Below, in pieces: positions 15,492-21,257 of a stretch of DNA of 21,257 nt. The notes under the pieces were generated by a model. It had not been told where the DNA came from, ran no database searches, and saw nothing but the letters and a program-made list of their open reading frames with translations. This DNA is from an uncultured Frankiales bacterium. Its GTDB lineage: Bacteria > Actinomycetota > Actinomycetes > Mycobacteriales > SCTD01. Each line of letters begins with the position of its first letter. Within the stretch, counting starts at the first letter, position 1. The translations under genes and the position numbers were made by a program. Location of the stretch: the NCBI GenBank assembly GCA_946479905.1, contig CAMLIA010000055.1, positions 1 through 21,257 of the forward strand, in the 5' to 3' direction.

Positions 15492-15713
15492 GTGCCCCGC
15501 GAGCACTGGACGCGGCCGCCGGTGGTGGCGACCGAGGCCCCGTCCGCCCGGGCGGCGCTGTGGCGCTACCGCGTGGTCTCGCTGCTGCTGCTGCTGCTCG
15601 TGGCAGGCGGCGTCATCTGGCTGTTCCTGAAGTTCAGCAACGTCACGGGTGGCGAGGACCCGGGCATCGGGCTCAGCCGGCCGGCTCCGGTTCAGGTGTC
15701 AGCGGCACGCTGA
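15492..15713 (+). CDS. small single-pass membrane protein, hypothetical
   Basis: A 73-residue protein with a polar N-terminus, a single strongly hydrophobic helix (about 28-47, with six Leu in a row) and a short C-terminal tail; not recognised. The GTG at 15492 lies 5 nt after the whiB1 stop, so it is probably read from the same mRNA. Its last 41 bp overlap the end of the convergent pdtaS gene, which constrains both. The codon pattern and the clean membrane helix favour a real gene, but there is no homology I can name and no strong Shine-Dalgarno, so it stays tentative. Confidence 0.6.
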   Translation: MPREHWTRPPVVATEAPSARAALWRYRVVSLLLLLLVAGGVIWLFLKFSNVTGGEDPGIGLSRPAPVQVSAAR

Positions 15714-17139
15714 GCCGGGCGCGGGTCCCGCGCGGGAGGCTCGGCTCGAGCGTGAGGGAGCCGCCGAGCTCGCCGGCCACCAGGGTCCGCACGATCTGCA
15801 GCCCCAGCCGGGTGCTGGCCTCCAGCTCGAACCCCTCCGGCAACCCGGCCCCGTCGTCCACGACCTCGACGTCGAGCCGCGCGTCGCCGCGCGTCACACG
15901 GACCTCGATCTCGCCGTACTCCCCCTCCGGGTAGGCGTGCTCGACCGCGTTCTGCACCAGCTCGGTCAGCGTCATCGACAGCGGCGTGGCGACCTCGGCG
16001 GGCAGCACCCCGAACGAACCGGACCGGTGGACCCGGGCGGGGGTCCCGGTGGTGGCCACCTCCGCGCACATGGCGAGCACCTTGTCGGCGATGACGTCGA
16101 AGTCGACGCTCTCGTCCAGGGCGAGCGACAGCGTCTCGTGGACCACGGCGATGCTGGCGACCCGGCGCACCGACTCCTCGAGCGCCGCCTGCGCCGCCGG
16201 ATCCGTCATCCTGCGGGCCTGCATCCGCAGCAGCGCGGCGACCGTCTGCAGGTTGTTCTTCACGCGGTGGTGGATCTCGCGGATGGTGGCGTCCTTGCCC
16301 ATGATCGCGCGGTCCCGGCGGCGCACCTCGGTCACGTCGCGGACGAGGACCAGCGCCCCGCGGGGCTCGCCGCCCGGCACCAGCGGCAGGGCGCGCAGCG
16401 CCACCACCGCCGAGCGCGCCTCCACCTCGCTCTCCCGCGGCTCGCGGAACCGGAGCGCCGCCGCCAGGGCGGCGGACCCCCGCGGCTCGTCGAGCTTGCC
16501 GGGGCCGGCGGACAGCCGGGCGATCGTGTGGCCCAGGTGCGCGCCCAGCAGGTCCCCGGTGACGCCCAGCCGGCGGTAGGCCGACAGCGCGTTGGGCGAG
16601 GCGTAGACGACGTGGCCGGTCCGGTCCAGCCGCATCAGGCCGTCGCCGACCCGGGGCGAGTGCTCCGGGTCGGGGTCGCTGCCGGGGAACGGGAACGTCC
16701 CCTCGCCCACCATCTGCATCAGCTCGCCGGCGCTCGACAGGTACGCCAGCTCCAGCTGCGAGGGAACCCTCGCGGTGGCGAGGTTGGTGTCCCGCGACAG
16801 CACCGCCACGACGTGGTCGCCGCGCCGGACCGGGACCGCCTCGCGACGGACCTGGCCGTGCTCCTCGATGTGGCCGCCGGACTCCGCGGCGAGGTCCAGG
16901 CGCCGGTCGTGCTCGGGCTCCGCCCCGACGACGTCGTCCGGGTAGGTCGTCGCACCGGTCGTGGGCCGCATGTGCGCGGCAGCGAGCCAGTGCCCCTCCG
17001 TGGTGCGGACCCACAGCACGAGGTCGGCGAACGACAGGTCCGCCAGCAGCTGCCACTCGGCCACCAGCCGCTGGAGGTGGTCGAGGTCGGGCCCGGTCAG
17101 GGCAGTGCGCGACCGGACCAGGGCGGCGAGGGTCGACAC
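15673..17139 (-). CDS. pdtaS: sensor histidine kinase PdtaS
   Basis: A 488-residue soluble sensor kinase. Seen: an N-terminal GAF-like histidine-kinase domain (about 1-140), a PAS-like domain (about 165-270, GLMRLDRTGHVVYASPNA), the HisKA_2 phospho-acceptor motif REIHHRVKNNLQTVAALLRMQARR (His290/291), then a GHKL ATPase with N-box LTELVQNAVEHAYP, VVDDGAGLPEGF and RLGLQIVRTLVAGELGG. Its homologue in mycobacteria phosphorylates the RNA-binding antiterminator PdtaR and lies next to whiB1, as here. No membrane helix is seen. The GTG at 17139 is preceded, 7 nt away, by TAGGCT on the minus strand and lacks a Shine-Dalgarno; pdtaR is not in this window. Divergent bioF begins 23 bp away. Confidence 0.93.
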   Translation of the reverse strand: MSTLAALVRSRTALTGPDLDHLQRLVAEWQLLADLSFADLVLWVRTTEGHWLAAAHMRPTTGATTYPDDVVGAEPEHDRRLDLAAESGGHIEEHGQVRREAVPVRRGDHVVAVLSRDTNLATARVPSQLELAYLSSAGELMQMVGEGTFPFPGSDPDPEHSPRVGDGLMRLDRTGHVVYASPNALSAYRRLGVTGDLLGAHLGHTIARLSAGPGKLDEPRGSAALAAALRFREPRESEVEARSAVVALRALPLVPGGEPRGALVLVRDVTEVRRRDRAIMGKDATIREIHHRVKNNLQTVAALLRMQARRMTDPAAQAALEESVRRVASIAVVHETLSLALDESVDFDVIADKVLAMCAEVATTGTPARVHRSGSFGVLPAEVATPLSMTLTELVQNAVEHAYPEGEYGEIEVRVTRGDARLDVEVVDDGAGLPEGFELEASTRLGLQIVRTLVAGELGGSLTLEPSLPRGTRARLSVPLTPEPEPAG

Positions 17140-17145
17140 GAGGAG

Positions 17146-17157
17146 AAGCCTAGGCTT
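17146..17157. promoter_or_regulatory. palindromic -10-like element AAGCCTAGGCTT, candidate bidirectional leaderless promoter
   Basis: A perfect 12-bp palindrome in the 23-bp spacer between the pdtaS and bioF start codons. Each strand reads TAGGCT, ending 7 nt before the pdtaS GTG (17139) and 6 nt before the bioF GTG (17163). Layout is identical to that at 14004-14026. Confidence 0.65.
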
Positions 17158-17162
17158 GCGGG

Positions 17163-18278
17163 GTGGGCGATCCCTGGCGCTGGCTGGACGAGGCACGCGC
17201 CGACGTGCGCGCCCGCGGCCTGGTCCGCCGGCTGGACCCCACCGAGGGGCTGCTCGACCTCGCCTCCAACGACTACCTCGGGCTCGCCCGGCACCCCGAC
17301 GTGGTGGAGGCCGGCGTGGCCGCCGCCCGCCGGTTCGGCGCGGGATCCACCGGGTCGCGGCTCGTCACGGGGACGACCACGCTGCACCTGGAGCTCGAGG
17401 AGGCGCTGGCCGTCCGGTGCGGCGCCGACGCCGCGCTGGTGTTCTCCTCCGGCTACCTGGCGAACCTGGCCGCGGTGTCCACGCTGGCCGGTCCCGGCAC
17501 CCTGGTCGTCAGCGACAGCGCGAACCACGCGTCGCTCATCGACGCCTGCCGGCTCTCCCGCGCGACCGTGCAGGTGGTCCCCCACGCCGACGTCCAGGCG
17601 GTCGACGCCGCCCTGACCGCGTGGGAGGGCCGCGCCGTCGTCGTGACGGACGCCGTCTTCAGCGTGGACGGCACACTGGCGCCGCTGGTCGCGCTCCACG
17701 AGGTCGTACGACGGCACGGCGCGCTGCTGATCGTCGACGAGGCACACGGGCTCGGCGTGCTGGGCCCGCGGGGCGGCGGCGCCTGCGCGCTGCTCGGGCT
17801 CGACCGGGAGCCCGACGTGGTCCGCACGGTCACGCTCTCGAAGTCCCTCGGGGCGCAGGGCGGGGCGGTGCTGGGACCGGCCGCGCTGCGGGACCACATG
17901 GTCGACACCGCCCGGTCGTTCGTCTTCGACACCGGGCTGGCCCCGGCCTCCGTCGGGTCGGCGCGCGCGGCGCTGGACCTCGTCACGGACGAGCGGATCG
18001 CCGCCCTCGCCGCGGTCGGCCAGGAGCTGGCCGCCGCCCTGGCGGTCGAGCCGACGCCGGGAGCGGTCGTCCGGCTGCCCGTCGGCGACCCGTTCCTGGC
18101 CACCGCGGCGCGCGACCGCTGCCGCGCCGAGGGGGTGCTGGTGGGGTGCTTCCGGCCCCCGTCGGTGCCGGTGGGCGGCGCCTGCCTGCGGGTGACGGCG
18201 CGCGCCGACCTCACGCCCGAGCAGGTCGCGCGGGCTGCGTCCGTCGTACGAGCCGGTCTCAGGCCGCCTGCGGGGTGA
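17163..18278 (+). CDS. bioF: 8-amino-7-oxononanoate synthase
   Basis: A 371-residue PLP enzyme condensing pimeloyl-thioester with alanine, the first step of the biotin ring pathway. Seen: LDLASNDYLGLARHP, the FGAGSTGSRLVTGTTTLHLELE block (about 58-79), SDSANHASLIDACRLS, VDEAHGLGVLGPRG (Asp192/His195 region) and the PLP Lys227 in TLSKSLGAQGG. The length is normal. The GTG at 17163 has no Shine-Dalgarno but TAGGCT ends 6 nt upstream, so a leaderless mRNA is likely. The 3' end overlaps a convergent small gene by 20 bp, after which bioD and bioB follow on the same strand. Confidence 0.96.
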   Translation: MGDPWRWLDEARADVRARGLVRRLDPTEGLLDLASNDYLGLARHPDVVEAGVAAARRFGAGSTGSRLVTGTTTLHLELEEALAVRCGADAALVFSSGYLANLAAVSTLAGPGTLVVSDSANHASLIDACRLSRATVQVVPHADVQAVDAALTAWEGRAVVVTDAVFSVDGTLAPLVALHEVVRRHGALLIVDEAHGLGVLGPRGGGACALLGLDREPDVVRTVTLSKSLGAQGGAVLGPAALRDHMVDTARSFVFDTGLAPASVGSARAALDLVTDERIAALAAVGQELAAALAVEPTPGAVVRLPVGDPFLATAARDRCRAEGVLVGCFRPPSVPVGGACLRVTARADLTPEQVARAASVVRAGLRPPAG

Positions 18279-18579
18279 CCCGGGAGCGCAGCCAGGTGAG
18301 GCCGTCCTCGTCGGTGCGGTGCTCGCGCCAGCCGTCCAGGACCAGGTCGAGGTCGTGCTCGGCGGGGATGACCGCGAGCACGTGGACGTCGCGGCTCGGC
18401 CCGGGGTAGCCGCCGGCCTGGCAGAGGTACAGCTCACCGGTCTCACGCAGCCAGGCCAGCCGCCAGGCGTCCTCGGAGCCGGCGGCACGCCAGGTGGCAC
18501 CGAAGTCCACCTCGTCGCTGGTGCGACGGCGGGGGTCGGCGGTCTGGAAGGCGGTCTCGTCCGCATAGCTGACCGTCAT
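18259..18579 (-). CDS. hypothetical small protein inside the biotin cluster (opposite strand)
   Basis: A 106-residue soluble protein, acidic and rich in Trp (six residues), with no family I recognise. Seen: a polar N-terminus, DFGATWRAAGSEDAWRLAWLRETGELYLCQAGG in the middle, then DVHVLAVIP and LDLVLDGWREH, which read as alternating beta strands. A strong Shine-Dalgarno (AAGGAGG at 18592-18586) precedes the ATG by 6 nt, stronger than that of its neighbours, so it is a real and probably well-translated gene. It lies between bioF and bioD on the opposite strand and its last 20 bp overlap the end of bioF. No biotin link is visible in its sequence. Confidence 0.85.
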   Translation of the reverse strand: MTVSYADETAFQTADPRRRTSDEVDFGATWRAAGSEDAWRLAWLRETGELYLCQAGGYPGPSRDVHVLAVIPAEHDLDLVLDGWREHRTDEDGLTWLRSRVTPQAA

Positions 18580-18699
18580 GGCGTGCCTCCTTGCAGGGTC
18601 GGGGGGAGCGTGCAGGCGTGCAGGTGAGACGCTCCACTCTCGGCATCGGTGCTGTGCCCCGGGCAAACCCCGGCTGAACGTCTGGTGAGAGGTGATCGG

Positions 18700-19395
18700 G
18701 TGCTCTTCGTCACGGGCACGGGGACCGACGTGGGGAAGACCGTCGTCACCGCCGCGCTCGCGGTCCTGGGCATCCAACGCGGCTCGGTCGCGGTCGTCAA
18801 GCCCGCGCAGACCGGTGTGGACGACGGCGCGCCGGGCGACCTGGCCGAGGTGGTCCGGCTGGCGGGCCCGGTCAGCACGCACGAGCTGGTGCGCTACCCG
18901 GACCCGCTGTCGCCCGCCGCCGCGGCACGGCTGTCCGGGCGGCCCCCCGTGGACCCCGCCGTGCTGTACGACCTGCTGCTGGGGCTCCGAGAGGACCTCG
19001 TGCTCGTCGAGGGCGCCGGCGGGCTGCTCGTCCGCTTCGACGAGGACGGCCTGACGCTCGCCGACATGGCCCGCGCGCTGCGGGCCCGGGTGCTCGTCGT
19101 CGTGGACCCCGCGCTCGGCACGCTCAACCACACCGCGCTCACGCTGGAGGCGCTCGCCCACCGGGGCGTGCTGCTCGAAGGGCTGGTGCTGGGCTCCTGG
19201 CCGGACGATCCCGGCCTGGCCGAGCGCTCCAACCTGCGCGACCTCGAGATGCTCGCCGCCCGTCCGCTGCTGGGGGCCCTCCCTGCCGGCGCGTCCTCGG
19301 CCCCCGACTTCCTCGGGCTCGCCCGGGCGGCGCTGTGCCCGCAGCTCGGCGGGACGTGGGACCCCCGCGCCTTCCGCGCCCGCTGGGACCCCTGA
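18700..19395 (+). CDS. bioD: dethiobiotin synthetase
   Basis: A 231-residue ATP-dependent enzyme that closes the ureido ring of dethiobiotin from 7,8-diaminopelargonate and CO2. Seen: N-terminal P-loop [18 protein letters not shown] (about 3-20), [11 protein letters not shown] with the conserved Lys, [24 protein letters not shown], and [12 protein letters not shown] choose the GTG at 18700 because GAGAGG (18687-18692) ends 7 nt before it; an alternative in-frame GTG at 18685 adds five residues. It is separated from bioB by a 196-bp gap holding a tandem hairpin repeat. Confidence 0.95.
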   Translation: MLFVTGTGTDVGKTVVTAALAVLGIQRGSVAVVKPAQTGVDDGAPGDLAEVVRLAGPVSTHELVRYPDPLSPAAAARLSGRPPVDPAVLYDLLLGLREDLVLVEGAGGLLVRFDEDGLTLADMARALRARVLVVVDPALGTLNHTALTLEALAHRGVLLEGLVLGSWPDDPGLAERSNLRDLEMLAARPLLGALPAGASSAPDFLGLARAALCPQLGGTWDPRAFRARWDP

Positions 19396-19407
19396 CCCGG
19401 GCGCTGC

Positions 19408-19531
19408 GCGCCAGGGGTGTGCCGCTCCCCCGCGCAGGAACCCCGAACCCAGCGGCACACCTCGCGAGTGCGCCAGGGGTGTGCCGCTCCCCGGCGTCGG
19501 GCTCCCGCATGGCGCGGCACACATCCGGGCG
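19408..19531 (+). repeat. two tandem 62-bp units with conserved hairpin arms between bioD and bioB
   Basis: A 23-nt sequence at 19408-19430 is repeated exactly at 19470-19492 (period 62). In unit 1, GGTGTGCCGCT (19416-19426) pairs with AGCGGCACACC (19451-19461); in unit 2, GTGTGCCGC (19479-19487) pairs with GCGGCACAC (19514-19522). The loops differ, the arms do not. It resembles a REP-type palindromic element; no protein frame is supported. Confidence 0.7.
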
Positions 19532-19579
19532 GGCAGATCGTTGTGCGCTCCCACCGGCGGCGCGGACGGCAGCACCTGG

Positions 19580-19585
19580 CAGAAT
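19580..19585 (+). promoter_or_regulatory. candidate -10 element CAGAAT for a leaderless bioB mRNA
   Basis: CAGAAT differs by one base from TAGAAT and ends 6 nt before the bioB GTG at 19592, the same spacing as at 14027 and 17163. There is no Shine-Dalgarno before this GTG. It would allow bioB to be transcribed apart from bioD. Confidence 0.4.
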
Positions 19586-19591
19586 CTGGGC

Positions 19592-20596
19592 GTGACCGAG
19601 CTGCTGGTGGATGTGCTGGAGCTCGCGCGCGAGCAGGTGCTCGGGCGCGGGGTGGGACTGACGGAGGAGCAGGCGCTGGCGTGCCTGCAGCTGCCGGACG
19701 AGCGGCTGCCGGAGCTGCTCGAGCTGGCGCACGAGGTGCGGATGGCGCACTGCGGCCCGGAGGTCGAGGTCGAGGGCATCATCAGCCTCAAGACCGGCGG
19801 CTGCCCCGAGGACTGCCACTTCTGCAGCCAGTCGGGGCTGTTCCCGTCGCCGGTGCGCGCGGCCTGGCTCGACATCCCCTCGCTCGTGAAGGCCGCCGTC
19901 GAGACCCGCGCGACCGGGGCGACCGAGTTCTGCATCGTCGCCGCGGTGCGCGGCCCGGACGCCAAGCTCATGGAGCAGGTCAAGCAGGGCGTGGCCGCGA
20001 TCCGCGAGGCCGTCGACATCCAGGTCGCCTGCTCGCTCGGGATGCTCACCCAGGAGCAGGTCGACGAGCTCGCCGCGATCGGCGTGCACCGCTACAACCA
20101 CAACCTCGAGACCGCCCGCAGCCACTTCCCGAACGTCGTCACCACCCACACCTGGGAGGAGCGCTGGGACACCCTGTCGATGGTCCGCGCCGCCGGCATG
20201 GAGGTCTGCTGCGGCGGCATCCTCGGCATGGGCGAGACGCTCGAGCAGCGCGCCGAGTTCGCCGCGCAGCTCGCGACCCTCGAGCCCGACGAGGTGCCCC
20301 TGAACTTCCTCAACCCGCGGCCCGGTACGCCGTTCGGCGACCTCCCGGTCATGGACGCCAACGAGGCGCTCAAGGCGATCGCCACCTTCCGGCTCGCGCT
20401 CCCCCGCACCATCCTGCGGTTCGCCGGCGGCCGCGAGATCACCCTCGGCGACCTGGCGAAGGACGGCATGCTCGGCGGCATCAACGCCGTCATCGTCGGC
20501 AACTACCTCACGACCCTCGGCCGCCCGGCGACGGAGGACCTCGACATGCTGGCCGACCTGAAGATGCCGCTCAAGGGGCTGTCGTCGACTCTCTAG
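19592..20596 (+). CDS. bioB: biotin synthase
   Basis: A 334-residue radical-SAM enzyme inserting sulfur into dethiobiotin to form biotin. Seen: the radical-SAM cluster motif C-x3-C-x2-C (Cys71, Cys75, Cys78 in [13 protein letters not shown]), [13 protein letters not shown] before it, [49 protein letters not shown], and [12 protein letters not shown]; the later Cys and Arg residues for the auxiliary [2Fe-2S] cluster are present as in the family. The GTG at 19592 has a leaderless-type promoter (see the -10 entry). A longer in-frame ORF begins at 19481 but runs through the repeat units, so it is not used. bioA follows in the -1 frame. Confidence 0.97.
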   Translation: MTELLVDVLELAREQVLGRGVGLTEEQALACLQLPDERLPELLELAHEVRMAHCGPEVEVEGIISLKTGGCPEDCHFCSQSGLFPSPVRAAWLDIPSLVKAAVETRATGATEFCIVAAVRGPDAKLMEQVKQGVAAIREAVDIQVACSLGMLTQEQVDELAAIGVHRYNHNLETARSHFPNVVTTHTWEERWDTLSMVRAAGMEVCCGGILGMGETLEQRAEFAAQLATLEPDEVPLNFLNPRPGTPFGDLPVMDANEALKAIATFRLALPRTILRFAGGREITLGDLAKDGMLGGINAVIVGNYLTTLGRPATEDLDMLADLKMPLKGLSSTL

Positions 20597-21257
20597 TCGG
20601 GCGCGACCGCGAGGTCCTCTGGCACCCGTACGCCCCGCCCCGCGCCGAGCCCCTGTTCGGGGTCGTCGGCGCCGACGGGGTGCGGCTGACCCTCGAGGAC
20701 GGCCGCACCGTCGTCGACGCGATGAGCTCCTGGTGGGCGGCGATCCACGGCTACCGGCACCCGGTCCTGGACAGGGCGCTGCACGCGCAGGTCGACCGGT
20801 TCGCGCACGTGATGTTCGGCGGCCTGACGCACGCCCCCGCCGTCGAGCTGGCCGAGCTGCTCACCGACATCACGTCCTTCGACCGCGTCTTCTTCGCCGA
20901 CTCCGGGTCGGTGGCCGTCGAGGTCGCGCTGAAGATGTGCGTCCAGGCGACCGGAGTCCCGCGGGTGCTCACGATCCGCGGCGGCTACCACGGCGACACC
21001 GCCGGGGCCATGTCGGTCACCGACCCTGACGGGATGCACGGGCTGTTCCGCGGGCACGTGGTGGAGCAGGTCTTCGTCTCCCGGCCACCGGTCAGTCGCG
21101 AGCCGGGCGACCTCGACGAGCTGCGCGCCGCCCTGCAGCAGCCGCTCGCGGCGCTCATCGTCGAGCCGGTGGTGCAGGGCGCCGGCGGCATGCGCTGGTA
21201 CGACCCCTCCTGGCTCGCCGAGGCCGTCGCGATGGCGCGCGCTGCCGGCGTACTCGT
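20596..21257 (+). CDS. bioA: adenosylmethionine-8-amino-7-oxononanoate aminotransferase, 3' truncated by window; start codon unusual
   Basis: Class III PLP aminotransferase converting 7-keto-8-aminopelargonate to 7,8-diaminopelargonate with S-adenosylmethionine as amino donor. Seen: the conserved N-terminal RDREVLWHPYAPP, DAMSSWWAAIHGYRHP, HVMFGGLTHAPAVEL, FFADSGSVAVEVALKM, RGGYHGDTAGAMSVTDP and IVEPVVQGAGGMRWYDP; the PLP lysine is beyond the window. The conserved N-terminus begins at about 20602, but no ATG, GTG or TTG exists in this frame between 20041 and 20680. The coordinate given is only the point right after the bioB stop (a GTC codon), not a known start. The first canonical in-frame start is GTG 20680, which would remove the WHPY segment. 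Confidence 0.9.

Noticed and set aside
15649..17616. A 655-codon open frame on the plus strand opposite pdtaS
   Set aside because: Low-complexity composition without recognisable domains, antisense to a clear histidine kinase, and it runs out of frame into bioF.
19408..19531. CRISPR-like direct repeats
   Set aside because: Only two copies, the spacing between identical segments contains paired hairpin arms, and no cas gene is near.
19481..19591. N-terminal extension of BioB beginning at 19481
   Set aside because: It would be translated from the repeat unit, has no family similarity, and the GTG at 19592 yields the normal BioB length.
20570..20600. A programmed -1 frameshift fusing BioB and BioA
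   Set aside because: bioA is in the -1 frame, but no slippery X-XXY-YYZ heptamer is seen before the bioB stop; kept only as a remote option for the missing bioA start.

Overview
The window is very G+C-rich, almost gapless coding DNA with many GTG starts and 1-4 bp gene overlaps. Together with whiB1 beside pdtaS, a kgd-type 2-oxoglutarate decarboxylase, nickel superoxide dismutase with its SodX protease, and a SigF/SigB-type sigma factor, this points to a chromosomal segment of an actinomycete (Actinomycetota). I cannot place the genus. I see no rRNA, tRNA, CRISPR array, transposase or phage gene.

Layout. 1-1552: the 3' end of kgd plus a 57-residue DUF6104-type gene. 1660-4636 (minus strand): malic enzyme, a medium-chain reductase, and a rhomboid protease. 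4855-7390: a polar amino-acid ABC importer (lipoprotein, permease, ATPase) with overlapping genes. 7444-9244: sodX divergent from sodN, with sodN overlapping a histidine phosphatase and then a GNAT acetyltransferase. 9303-11633: a membrane GGDEF-EAL protein. 11611-12263 (minus): two overlapping fluoride-channel genes. 12373-13634: an anti-sigma kinase-like protein overlapping its probable sigma factor. 13641-14938: a membrane protein and a lipid/diacylglycerol kinase, transcribed divergently. 15241-17139: whiB1, a small membrane protein, and pdtaS on the opposite strand. 17163-21257: biotin genes bioF, bioD, bioB and bioA (cut by the window end), with a small unknown gene on the opposite strand between bioF and bioD.

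Most metabolic genes are ordinary. The points most worth a second look are: (i) two divergent gene pairs (14003/14027 and 17139/17163) with identical 23-bp spacers, each holding a palindromic -10-like element set 7 nt and 6 nt from the two start codons, which suggests symmetric bidirectional promoters producing leaderless mRNAs; (ii) bioA, whose conserved N-terminus has no ATG, GTG or TTG before it in frame; (iii) a tandem pair of hairpin repeats between bioD and bioB; (iv) nested inverted repeats between convergent genes. No obvious new defence or secondary-metabolism system is present.
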